Origin: Nostoc sp. 106C
GTDB lineage: Bacteria; Cyanobacteriota; Cyanobacteriia; Cyanobacteriales; Nostocaceae
Assembly (NCBI RefSeq): GCF_002154725.1
Contig: NZ_MTAW01000077.1
Location: 18,663 to 82,662 of the forward strand
Length of the DNA stretch: 64,000 nucleotides
Direction: 5' to 3'
A program made the translations under genes and the position numbers. A model generated the notes under the pieces. It saw only the letters and a list, made by a program, of their open reading frames with translations, was not told the DNA's origin and made no database searches. Positions within the stretch are counted from its first letter, which is position 1. Each line of letters begins with the position of its first letter. Below, one piece after another: positions 26,351-34,283 of the stretch.

Positions 26351-27025
26351 ATGACGCACATCTTACTGGTTGAAGATGAAGTCAAACTCGCTCGATTTGT
26401 AGAATTGGAACTGAATTATGAGGGTTATCAAGTCAGTGTTGCTTACGATGGATTAACTGCCATTGCCGCAGCACAGAAGTTGCATCCTGATTTAGTAATT
26501 TTAGAATCGATGTTACCAGGTTTATCGGGGTTGGAAACTTGCCGCCGCCTGCGAAGTACTGGCGATAAAGTCCCTATAATTTTATTAACTGCCAAAGATG
26601 AAGCAAGCGATCGCATTGCAGCCCTAGACGCTGGTGCTGATGATTATCTACCTAAACCCTTTTGTGCCGAAGAGTTAGTGGACAGAGTCCGTAACCATTT
26701 GCGCAGAATCCAGCAAACAGACGTTGCAGATATCTTAGAATTTGAAGATCTGAGATTGAATCGTCTTACAAGGAAAGTGTACCGTGGTCAACGGTTAATT
26801 GATTTAACCGACCAAGAATTTGATTTACTGGAATATTTACTTATTCATCCACAACAGGTAATTACAAGCGATCGGATTCTAGAAGAAGTCTGGAGTCATG
26901 ACTTTATAGGCGATTCTAAAATAATTGAAATTTATATTCGCTATTTACGCCAAAAGCTCGAAGCCAATAACGAAAAGCCTCTCCTTCAAACCGTGCATGG
27001 TATCGGCTACGTTTTAAATGCTTAA
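26351..27025 (+). CDS. OmpR-family response regulator with Glu at the phosphorylation site
   Basis: The 224-residue protein has a receiver domain (1-120) and an OmpR/PhoB winged-helix DNA-binding domain (about 128-224, with DLTDQEFDLLEYL and VHGIGYVL). In the receiver the acidic pair Glu8-Asp9, Thr80 and Lys102 are present. The usual phosphoacceptor Asp is Glu52 in VILESMLPGLSG, read from GAA in the DNA. Glu there can mimic phosphorylated Asp, so the protein may act without a kinase; no kinase is adjacent. I chose Met at 26351 because MTHILLVEDE is the standard N-terminus; an upstream in-frame start at 26297 would add 18 residues. Confidence 0.92.
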   Translation: MTHILLVEDEVKLARFVELELNYEGYQVSVAYDGLTAIAAAQKLHPDLVILESMLPGLSGLETCRRLRSTGDKVPIILLTAKDEASDRIAALDAGADDYLPKPFCAEELVDRVRNHLRRIQQTDVADILEFEDLRLNRLTRKVYRGQRLIDLTDQEFDLLEYLLIHPQQVITSDRILEEVWSHDFIGDSKIIEIYIRYLRQKLEANNEKPLLQTVHGIGYVLNA

Positions 27026-27187
27026 TTCTGACTCGTACAGATTCCCTAAACTTCCTATTTTATGTCTGTTTAGGGGATCTTCTACTTTTAAGCAAAATTC
27101 AGATAATTAAACTCCTCTATTTTATAAGTGTTTTGAGAATCTTGTGCTCTTAGGGATGTGCATGAAAATAAAGTACCAGATACCCAG

Positions 27188-27257
27188 GATCGTGGGTTTC
27201 GACTGCGCTCAACCCACTGGCTGAGCGTCGAGGGCTGAGCGAAGTCGAAGCCCGATC
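27188..27257. repeat. Imperfect palindrome with TTCGACT/AGTCGAA arms
   Basis: About 24 bases at 27188-27211 are nearly complementary to 27234-27257, with GGTTTCGACT and AGTCGAAGCC arms. A third copy of GGCTGAGCG lies between. This is a well-known style of cyanobacterial intergenic repeat. It lies upstream of the arsM start by about 115 bases and may or may not affect it. Confidence 0.7.
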
Positions 27258-27373
27258 TTTTGGTACACCATTTGATCGCAAGTCCCTTACCTAAAGCTCA
27301 TGCAATTGAGATTTAATTATATTAGGATGCACAAAGTTGACTCTAGAGAACGATACTCAATATTAAAATCCCA

Positions 27374-28342
27374 ATGACCTATTTAGAAACAGCGGCGCAA
27401 TTCTACCGCGAAGTTGCAGAAACACCGCAAGTTGGACTTTGTTGTGTCCAAAGTACACCCCTGCAACTACCTGGGCTGAAAGTTCCTCTAGCAATGCAGG
27501 AAATGAATTATGGTTGTGGGACTACCGTTCACCCCAATGAACTAGTTAACCAACCTACAGTTTTGTATGTTGGTGTTGGTGGTGGCTTAGAAGCCTTACA
27601 ATTCGCTTACTTTTCCCGCCATGTGGGTGCTGTAATTGCTGTTGAACCAGTTGCAGCGATGCGAGAAGCCGCCACACGCAATTTAGAAATTGCTGCTCAA
27701 GAAAATCCCTGGTTTGATCCCAGTTTTGTGGAAATCTGCGAAGGTGACGCTTTCAACTTACCCGTCGCTGATGCTTCTGTAGATGTGGTTGCACAAAACT
27801 GTCTCTTCAATATATTTGAACCAAAAGATTTAACTCGTGCTTTAAAAGAAGCATTTCGCGTCTTGAAACCTGGCGGACGTTTACAGATGAGCGATCCGAT
27901 TGCGACTCGTCCCATTCCAGCGCATTTACAACAAGATGAACGGCTACGTGCCATGTGCTTATCAGGTGCACTCACATATCAAGAATATACTCAATTAATT
28001 GTTAATGCTGGCTTTGGTCAAGTCGAAATTCGTGCCCGTCGTCCTTACCGCCTGTTAGATGCACTGACTTATAACTTGGAAGAAAATTTACTGCTAGAAA
28101 GCCTTGATTCTGTCTCTTTCAAAGTTGGCATACCAGAAGATGGAGCTTGTATTTTTACTGGCAAAACAGCAATTTATGCTGGTGCAGAATCCTGGTTTGA
28201 TGACTCAGCAGGTCATGTATTACAGCGTGGTATTCCCGCAGCAGTCTGTGATAAAACTGCTGCTAAACTCGCGGCTTTAAAGCCAACAGAAATCGTGATT
28301 ACCGATTCTACATGGCACTATAACGGTGGTGGTTGCTGTTAG
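27374..28342 (+). CDS. arsM: Arsenite methyltransferase for arsenosugar synthesis
   Basis: The enzyme methylates arsenite using SAM, an early step of arsenosugar or volatile arsenic formation. The 322 residues show the SAM motif LYVGVGGGLEAL (63-74), Cys pairs at 23-24 (GLCCVQ) and Cys48 in NYGCGTTV, and Cys in AQNCLFNIF. After the methyltransferase core there is a C-terminal extension that ends in Cys-Cys (NGGGCC), typical of the arsenosugar-pathway ArsM. It is followed after 152 bases by arsS on the same strand, which strongly supports the function. Confidence 0.93.
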   Translation: MTYLETAAQFYREVAETPQVGLCCVQSTPLQLPGLKVPLAMQEMNYGCGTTVHPNELVNQPTVLYVGVGGGLEALQFAYFSRHVGAVIAVEPVAAMREAATRNLEIAAQENPWFDPSFVEICEGDAFNLPVADASVDVVAQNCLFNIFEPKDLTRALKEAFRVLKPGGRLQMSDPIATRPIPAHLQQDERLRAMCLSGALTYQEYTQLIVNAGFGQVEIRARRPYRLLDALTYNLEENLLLESLDSVSFKVGIPEDGACIFTGKTAIYAGAESWFDDSAGHVLQRGIPAAVCDKTAAKLAALKPTEIVITDSTWHYNGGGCC

Positions 28343-28494
28343 GTTTTAAACACAGTGAACCAGGCGATCGCCTACTCAGCGATCGCAGCCATCCTGACAT
28401 AATTTCTAATTTCTACAACTTAGGTTTTTACAAGTAATCTGACCTGAAATTGTTTAGCGGCGCAGATTTTTATCTTCTAGGGGAAGAGTAAATA

Positions 28495-29502
28495 ATGCAG
28501 ACTCAATCACTAAATTCATTAGATATAAAACTAACTCCCTTCAAGCAAAAACTTGACGATACCTTGACAAAAACAGGTATATCTATATTACAAATTAATC
28601 TGGGTAAACTTTGCAACCTCGCCTGCACACACTGCCATGTCGAAGCAGGCCCAAAACGCACAGAAGAACTTTCCCCAGAAATTTGCGAACAGCTGATTGA
28701 GTTAATTCACAAATTCCCCGAAATCAAAATTATTGATTTAACTGGTGGCGCACCAGAAATGAATTATGGATTTAAGCCATTAGTAGAAGCAGGAAGCAAA
28801 ACGGGAAAGCAAGTAATTGTCCGTTCTAATTTGACCATTTATTTTGAAGATGGATTTGCTGATTTACCTGAATACTTTGCCAAACACAAACTGAGAATAG
28901 TTGCTTCCCTACCATGCTACTTAGCAGATAATGTAGATAAAATGCGCGGCACTGGTGTTTTTGATAATTCCATCAAAGCTTTGCAATGGCTTAACCGTCT
29001 CGGCTATGGGAAAAAACCAGATTTAATTTTAGACTTAGTATATAATCCACTGTTACCAACCTCAGAAAAATTTTCCTTAGCTCCTGAACAGACGAACCTA
29101 GAAAAAGATTACAAAGTGTTCTTGCAAGAACACTTTGTAATTGTGTTCAACAACCTATTTACGATTACAAATCTACCAGTTGGTAGAACTAAAATGCATC
29201 TAGAACGCAAAAAATTATACAGTAGCTATTTACAGTTTTTAGAATTGCATTTTAATCCTAGTACCGTTGAACATTTAATGTGTCGCGATCAACTATCAAT
29301 TGATTATTTGGGTAATGTCTATGATTGCGATTTTAATCAAATGATGAATCTGCCTGCAAAAACTCGCAATGGTGAAACTTTAACAGTTACTAAATTACTA
29401 AAATCTGGTAGTTTAGATTTGATTAGTGAGATCCAAACTGCTGCCTATTGCTATGGTTGTACGGCTGGATGTGGTTCTAGTTGCAGTGGTGCTTTAGTAT
29501 AA
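28495..29502 (+). CDS. arsS: Arsenosugar biosynthesis radical SAM protein
   Basis: The 335-residue protein is a radical SAM enzyme. The [4Fe-4S] site is Cys40, Cys44 and Cys47 in LCNLACTHCHVEAGP. A SAM-binding region follows in DLTGGAPEMNYGFKPL. A Cys-rich C-terminus (YCYGCTAGCGSSCSG) binds additional clusters or substrate. ArsS transfers the adenosyl group to methylated arsenic to build the arsenosugar scaffold. A ribosome site AGGGGAAGAG lies upstream. Together with arsM it forms the core arsenosugar pathway; no arsenate reductase or ArsR regulator is nearby. Confidence 0.95.
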   Translation: MQTQSLNSLDIKLTPFKQKLDDTLTKTGISILQINLGKLCNLACTHCHVEAGPKRTEELSPEICEQLIELIHKFPEIKIIDLTGGAPEMNYGFKPLVEAGSKTGKQVIVRSNLTIYFEDGFADLPEYFAKHKLRIVASLPCYLADNVDKMRGTGVFDNSIKALQWLNRLGYGKKPDLILDLVYNPLLPTSEKFSLAPEQTNLEKDYKVFLQEHFVIVFNNLFTITNLPVGRTKMHLERKKLYSSYLQFLELHFNPSTVEHLMCRDQLSIDYLGNVYDCDFNQMMNLPAKTRNGETLTVTKLLKSGSLDLISEIQTAAYCYGCTAGCGSSCSGALV

Positions 29503-29607
29503 ATTTAATCAATCACTCGACATTAATCTTAAAGGCTTATCTGAGCTACTTCCTGCCGTCTTTTAGTGGGTGCATCCCAGTTTTTATTTTGCAACTAGAG
29601 AGTAACT
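29503..29607. other. Spacer after arsS
   Basis: No terminator hairpin with a T-run was found directly after arsS. The repeat described next begins at 29608. Confidence 0.3.
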
Positions 29608-29694
29608 GTCATTGCGAGGAGGAACGACGAAGCAATCACAAAATCTTCAACTAAGAACGAGTCCATGCGATTGCTTCGCTCCGCTCGCAATGAC
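29608..29694. repeat. Palindromic repeat with GAAGCAATC arms
   Basis: GTCATTGCGAG (29608-29618) is matched by CTCGCAATGAC (29684-29694), and CGAAGCAATC (29628-29637) by GATTGCTTCG (29669-29678). The 87-base unit would form a long interrupted hairpin. This is a known style of small repeat present in many copies in cyanobacterial and other bacterial genomes. Confidence 0.8.
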
Positions 29695-29828
29695 GTTCAA
29701 AAAAGTGGGATGCTCCCTGTTTTAGTTCCGTCAAACTTCCATTGAATTAATTTCTAGGCTAATGAGTTGATGCTGTTATCGGTAAATATTCTGTTACCAA
29801 AATTGTTACGAGCGTGTTGTGACTGCTC

Positions 29829-29908
29829 AGCTACCTTATGATGATATGTAGTTAAGCTCCTCACACCACACAAAAAGCCGTGAAACTATATGTTTCACGG
29901 TCTTTTTC
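29829..29908 (+). ncRNA. yfr1: Yfr1-like small regulatory RNA
   Basis: The layout fits cyanobacterial Yfr1: a 5' hairpin (AGCTAC at 29829-29834 with GTAGTT at 29848-29853, inner TAT/ATA), then an unpaired CU-rich stretch GCTCCTCACACC (29856-29867), then a 3' terminator hairpin (CCGTGAAAC at 29878-29886, loop TATAT, GTTTCACGG at 29892-29900) with TCTTTTTCTT. The Yfr1 core published for other cyanobacteria is ACUCCUCACAC; only the first base differs. Yfr1 represses mRNAs, such as outer-membrane protein mRNAs in Prochlorococcus, by base pairing. The 5' end is inferred; a promoter is not certain. Confidence 0.8.
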
Positions 29909-29910
29909 TT
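29871..29910 (+). terminator. Strong Rho-independent terminator (3' end of the Yfr1-like RNA)
   Basis: A 9-bp perfect stem, 5-base loop and following TCTTTTTCTT make this the clearest plus-strand terminator in the window. An A-run on the other side means it may also stop minus-strand transcription coming from the ClpB remnant side. Confidence 0.85.
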
Positions 29911-29912
29911 CA

Positions 29913-30053
29913 TTATATACGCTTATGCAGTTCGTCTTCTAGATGCAAGAGTTTTTGCATTTCCGACTCCACCAATCGGCTCACTGGAATGGCTGTCCAC
30001 TTGGCAATAATCTCAGCAATGTCAGTTTCGCTGACTTCTTCCCGTCGATTGCG
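29913..30053 (-). pseudogene. Fragment of ClpB-type chaperone gene
   Basis: On the minus strand, bounded by in-frame stops at 30054-30056 and 29913-29915, the frame reads REEVSETDIAEIIAKW, then TAIPVSRLVESEMQKL, then LHLEDELHKRI. This matches the region between the first and second AAA+ modules of ClpB, just before the second module (family consensus IAEIVxKWTGIPV and LHKRVIGQ). The rest of ClpB, including both Walker A sites, is missing. It is a remnant of about 46 codons, directly next to the Yfr1-like terminator. Confidence 0.8.
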
Positions 30054-30203
30054 TTAGCGACGCAGGAGCGTCACCCCGAACCCGAAGGGAAGTCCTTCAG
30101 GTAGCAATCATAAGGTCTGGAGCGATTGCTTCACTCCGTACCCTTCTCCTGCCGGAGACGCTACGCGAACGGGTTCTCCGAAGGAGTAGGCAATGACAAG
30201 TGT
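30054..30203. repeat. Mosaic of small palindromic repeats next to the ClpB remnant
   Basis: The sequence contains GCGACGCAGGAGCGTC, CCCGAAGGGAAGTCCTTC and GGAGACGCTACGCGAACGG-type blocks, typical small repeats in Nostoc-like genomes. The insertion of these blocks abuts the 5' end of the ClpB fragment. Confidence 0.65.
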
Positions 30204-30371
30204 TCAATCGGACATGATATAACTGATGGCGATCGCATCCCGCAGTCTTTTTAAACTGCCACTCAATTTTATGACATGGTGACTCAGTGTAGCAGCCTCC
30301 ACATAACCGAATTGGGCTGTATTACCGATTTTTGGCTCCCATATTATTGGTGTACGCACAAAGTATGAAGA

Positions 30372-31487
30372 CTACTTTAAATTCACTTGACCTCTGGCTA
30401 TTGGCTCGTGGCTCCTTTCTGCAACTAACCCAGCTTGTTCAATTGCCTTTTGCCCCTGCTCAGTTGCTAAAAGTCTGAGATATGCTTCCCCAACTTGTTG
30501 TTCTTTACCCTTGTTCTGCTTAATCACCACAAATAATTTAGAGGTCATGGGATAACTACCATTTTTGATGGCTTCTGTGTTCAGCTGATTGCGCTTTTGT
30601 GGACACTCGTTTAGTGGTATAAAGGGTTCTTGATAGGGAGGAGTTAGCTGTGTGGAAGTAAGACCTAAAGGCAGAGCCTTGACCATACATTGATGCACCA
30701 CTCCTCGGGCAGAAGCGTAATACAATCCACCAGGAGTTTGGTTGACACGACGCAGTGCTTCTGTTGTGGAGTAAACATACTGCACATTAGAGCCAAGGGC
30801 TTGCTCATCTAAAACTTGCTTGCCAGATATTAAAACTACATCGGCATTTTCTGGATGTTGGGACAAAGGAGCAATGGCAAGATCTGGCCCGCCTACTTGC
30901 TTCCAGTTAGTAATTTGTCCCAGATAAATCTGTTGCAATTGATCAACAGTTAAGCCTGGCACTTTAAGTGCTGGGTTGACTACTACTGCTACCCCATCAA
31001 TCCCAACCTGACGTTCTTCTAATATGAAGCCTCGCTGTCTAGCTATATCTTTTTCTTCATCTGTGAGAGGACGGGAGGACTCAGCAAAATCTAACTTCCC
31101 ATCTAGCAACATGCGAATACCAGAACCAGAACCAGGACTAGTGGTAGTGGGGTTCACATAGCGCAACTGTAGCTCCGGACGAGTGATCTGAATCTGAGAA
31201 TCAACCAGTTGCCTGATTGGTGCCCAAGCTGTGCTACCACCATAGTTGAACGATCCTATGGGAACATTGGTAACAGTCTTAAAGTTTGAAGCTGCAAGCG
31301 CAGAGGTAGTTGCTGCACCTTGGCCAGAGGAAGCGAAAGCACCGTTATCGACTTGGAGCCGCGGTCTCAGCCATAACCAAAGTCCACCAATGATGGCAAC
31401 AGTCACCAGTTCGCCAATAATCAGACCTCTAATCATCTGTACGGCATCTTGGCTGAGTGGGACACTTTTTTTGCTATCATTAGTCAT
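30372..31487 (-). CDS. Membrane-anchored phosphate-binding-like protein (PstS family)
   Basis: The 371-residue protein has an N-terminal membrane helix (about 20-42, RGLIIGELVTVAIIGGLWLW split by charged flanks) with no Lys-rich cleavable signal, so it is likely anchored and faces the periplasm. A periplasmic-binding fold follows, about 70-365. It shows phosphate-binding-like SGSGIRMLLDGKLDFAESSRPL, where PstS proteins have the SGT/S-type phosphate loop, and ends with a family-typical KAIEQAGLVAER. No pstCAB permease genes are adjacent. The divergent gene is a Ser/Thr kinase. A sensory role is possible but not shown. Confidence 0.83.
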   Translation of the reverse strand: MTNDSKKSVPLSQDAVQMIRGLIIGELVTVAIIGGLWLWLRPRLQVDNGAFASSGQGAATTSALAASNFKTVTNVPIGSFNYGGSTAWAPIRQLVDSQIQITRPELQLRYVNPTTTSPGSGSGIRMLLDGKLDFAESSRPLTDEEKDIARQRGFILEERQVGIDGVAVVVNPALKVPGLTVDQLQQIYLGQITNWKQVGGPDLAIAPLSQHPENADVVLISGKQVLDEQALGSNVQYVYSTTEALRRVNQTPGGLYYASARGVVHQCMVKALPLGLTSTQLTPPYQEPFIPLNECPQKRNQLNTEAIKNGSYPMTSKLFVVIKQNKGKEQQVGEAYLRLLATEQGQKAIEQAGLVAERSHEPIARGQVNLK

Positions 31488-31735
31488 CTTGCTTATCTTC
31501 CTGTCATTTAGCTGGTTTTCAGTAAGATAGAATCAGGATTGATCTGAACTTTATCATCGAATACTCATATCATCTATTTTCTAATCTTCTTGCAACTGCT
31601 AAATACAGTCTTCATAAAGTTTAGATAAGACTTCCGTCAAATTACAGTGAATTTTCTTAATAAAAGTATATATTATTTCTATAAAGGTATTTTTTAAGTA
31701 AAATCACTTAATACAACCGACAGGGATACCGTAAC

Positions 31736-32980
31736 ATGTTAGGCAGCAAGTTACTAGGGGAGCGTTACCAGGTTGTTGAAGTCTTGAGTCAAGGAGCGTT
31801 TTGTCAAACCTACAAAGTCCAAGACTCCTACCTTCCCAATCATCCCACCCGTGTCGTCAAACATTTCTTACCTAGTAGTAAATATTCAATTCCGGTAGAA
31901 ATACGCAGACGGCTATTTACCAGAGAAGTAGAGTCCCTCAAAAAACTGAGCAACTATGACTTAGTGCCTCAACTTTTAGCTGATTTTGAAGATAACCTTG
32001 AATTCTATTTAGTACAAGAGTTCATTGAAGGTCATCCTCTGAGTGCCGAACTGTCGCCTGGCCATTGCTGGTCGGAAAGCAAAGTTTTTCAACTTTTGTA
32101 CGAGATATTGAGTATCCTCAATTTTGTTCATAGTCATGGGCTGATTCATCGAGATGTCAAGCCGAACAATATTATTAGAAGAAAGCAGGATAATCGATTA
32201 ATTCTGATTGATTTTGGTGCTGTTAAGCCAATTTGGAATCAATTAATTAGAGGTCAAGAAAAAACTGCAATCTTTACCCCAATTGAACAATACACCACCA
32301 TTGCGATTGGAACACCTGGCTATATGCCTAATGAGCAACAGCGAGGTAAACCACGCTTGAATAGTGATATTTATGCTCTTGGCATGATTGGCATTCAAGC
32401 GCTTACAGGCGTACATCCGACACAATTACCAGAAGATTCCAATACAGGTGAGATTATCTGGCAAAACTTGGCACAAGTTAGTACTGAACTAGCCTCAGTA
32501 CTGAATAAAATGGTACGCTACCACTTTCAAGACCGATATAAGTCGGCAAAAGAAGTAATGGAGGCGCTCCTAGCAATAAGTAATTTCTATATGCCAACGC
32601 AGGAGTCAGCTTTTTCTCCGGCATCGGTCAATATGAAATTAGAATATCAACTACTTTTAGCTGGGCAGGATACGAACCAAGTTTCTAGGGATGAGGATGA
32701 TTACCCCAGCGATATTACACTATCCGATACGCTGTTACCGATAACCAATATCTACCCGCAAATACAAGAATCTCACAATCCCTTATCGGTAAAAGATAAT
32801 AGTGCCCAGACAACCAATGCTACTGTTTCTATTTTTTCTAGGAAACCTGCTTTGCTGATTGGCTTAGTAGTAGGCGTGTTTTCTGGATTAGTTCTAATGA
32901 TTGTTAGCTATTGGTCTGTGCAAATAGTTACTCCTACTCCTCAAGTCCAAGATTTGCGACTGCAAATGCCAAAGGAGTAG
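31736..32980 (+). CDS. Membrane Ser/Thr protein kinase
   Basis: The 414-residue protein has a Hanks-type kinase domain (about 10-280), a linker and one C-terminal transmembrane segment (about 376-397). Catalytic residues are present: the Lys42 in VVKHFLP, Asp140 in HRDVKPNN, DFG at 159-161 and the GTPGYMPNEQQRG activation-loop end. The Gly-rich loop is unusual, reading LSQGAFCQTY. No sensor domain is seen outside the membrane segment. It is divergent from the phosphate-binding-like gene and converges with a small membrane protein gene. Confidence 0.93.
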   Translation: MLGSKLLGERYQVVEVLSQGAFCQTYKVQDSYLPNHPTRVVKHFLPSSKYSIPVEIRRRLFTREVESLKKLSNYDLVPQLLADFEDNLEFYLVQEFIEGHPLSAELSPGHCWSESKVFQLLYEILSILNFVHSHGLIHRDVKPNNIIRRKQDNRLILIDFGAVKPIWNQLIRGQEKTAIFTPIEQYTTIAIGTPGYMPNEQQRGKPRLNSDIYALGMIGIQALTGVHPTQLPEDSNTGEIIWQNLAQVSTELASVLNKMVRYHFQDRYKSAKEVMEALLAISNFYMPTQESAFSPASVNMKLEYQLLLAGQDTNQVSRDEDDYPSDITLSDTLLPITNIYPQIQESHNPLSVKDNSAQTTNATVSIFSRKPALLIGLVVGVFSGLVLMIVSYWSVQIVTPTPQVQDLRLQMPKE

Positions 32981-32993
32981 CGTTAACCTGCGG

Positions 32994-33209
32994 TTATAGT
33001 TGCCTTTGTTGGATTGCTGGTTGATTAGGCTGAGATTGCACGCTATCTCTGTGGATCAAAAACGCTACAATCCCGACTACAACTAAGTTAGTAATTAGCA
33101 GCCCAATAGCGCTCCATATCCAAACCTTCGTCTTTGGGCTATTTCCCAAGTTAGTTGGGTTATCAGCTAAGTCAGTTGGGTAGGATTTGCGGTTCATGGT
33201 TTTTTCCAC
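32994..33209 (-). CDS. Small single-pass membrane protein
   Basis: The 71-residue protein has a polar N-terminus (MNRKSYPTDLADNP), one hydrophobic helix (about 29-53, VWIWSAIGLLITNLVVVGIV) and a Gln-rich tail. The start may be Met at 33197, four residues in. It is convergent with the kinase gene, with stops only 13 bases apart. No family is recognised; the regular codon use and membrane helix suggest a real gene. Confidence 0.6.
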   Translation of the reverse strand: MEKTMNRKSYPTDLADNPTNLGNSPKTKVWIWSAIGLLITNLVVVGIVAFLIHRDSVQSQPNQPAIQQRQL

Positions 33210-33353
33210 AATAACCTAATTTACACTACCTTATTTTACAGCTATTTTAATGACACAATCTTAGCCAACAAGTAAGCAGTTCAGCAGAAAACTGCTAAAG
33301 TCGGCTAATGGTTAATTGGCAACATGAAAATCCACTAACCATTAGTCTGTCCG

Positions 33354-34262
33354 CTATGATTTGTTAGTTTCAGTTGGTTTGTGGTGATGAAACCTAATGC
33401 CTAAAAATATGTCGTAAACAAACTCAAAGAAATCTTTCTTTTGTAATAATCCTGAAGTTTGGTAACAACCTTTTTCATCTAACAGTGGTTTCATCAAATG
33501 GTAAGTGGGCTGATAATTGTACCAGGGAATGGAAGGCCACAAATGATGAATTAGGTGATAATTCTGTCCCATAATCAAGATATTGAGAATTGGGTTAGGG
33601 TAGACCCGAGCATTTTTCCAGCGATCGCGCTCTACAAAGGGACGGTGAGGTAGATAATCAAAAAATAATCCCAGTGCTATGCCCACAATAAATGCTGGTA
33701 TAAACCAAAAATTGAGAATGTAACCCAAAAAGTGATACTGAACTGAAATATAAACAATTGCACCGACAATCAAGCGGCTGATGAACCATTCTAATAGCTC
33801 ATATTTCCGCCACAGTTGCCTTTGAAAGAAAAATACTTCATGGTACAAAAACCTTACCGCAATCAGCCACAACGGTCCGCCAGTTGAGACATAATGATCT
33901 GGATCGTCTTTGGGATGATTGACATGGGCATGATGCTGCAAATGCACTCGTGTAAACACTGGAAAGGCAAAGGCTAGCATTAGGGCACTACCATGCCCTA
34001 ACATCGCATTAATTACTCGATTACGATGGGCAGCTTGGTGGCAAGCATCGTGAATCACAGTCCCGGAACAATGCAAGGCCAAAGTATTAACACTAAAACA
34101 TAGCCAGTGCGGCCATTCCCACAGCCAGTAACCAAAGTTAGATAGAACTAGCATCGTCACTGCTGCAAAAAACAGCAGCATTGTCGGGTTAAAATCACCG
34201 GGAGGTGCTAAAAATTCCTTGGGAGGGACTGTCAGTGGCTTCTTTGCCTCCGACGTGAGCAT
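33354..34262 (-). CDS. crtR: Beta-carotene hydroxylase CrtR
   Basis: CrtR is a membrane di-iron hydroxylase that makes zeaxanthin and related xanthophylls from beta-carotene. The 302 residues from Met at 34262 carry three histidine boxes: HDACHQAAHR, HLQHHAHVNH and HLIHHLWPS. Hydrophobic segments at about 25-55 and 160-200 place it in the membrane, and it belongs to the fatty-acid-desaturase superfamily. The start at 34262 is preferred over 34283 because AAGGAGAT (34267-34274 on the minus strand) is at a proper distance before it and the product begins LTSEAKKPLTVPPKEF. Confidence 0.9.
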   Translation of the reverse strand: MLTSEAKKPLTVPPKEFLAPPGDFNPTMLLFFAAVTMLVLSNFGYWLWEWPHWLCFSVNTLALHCSGTVIHDACHQAAHRNRVINAMLGHGSALMLAFAFPVFTRVHLQHHAHVNHPKDDPDHYVSTGGPLWLIAVRFLYHEVFFFQRQLWRKYELLEWFISRLIVGAIVYISVQYHFLGYILNFWFIPAFIVGIALGLFFDYLPHRPFVERDRWKNARVYPNPILNILIMGQNYHLIHHLWPSIPWYNYQPTYHLMKPLLDEKGCYQTSGLLQKKDFFEFVYDIFLGIRFHHHKPTETNKS

Positions 34263-34283
34263 TCTGATCTCCTTCTTTATCAA

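Noticed and set aside
29766..29792. TTGATG and TATTCT as promoter of the Yfr1-like RNA
   Set aside because: The 14-base spacing is short for a sigma70-type promoter and the predicted start does not match the RNA 5' end.
30204..30359. 51-codon minus-strand frame from GTG beside the phosphate-binding-like gene
   Set aside because: Readable composition (GYVEAATLSHHVIKL) but no family or ribosome site; it may be a remnant of a lost gene but I cannot name it.
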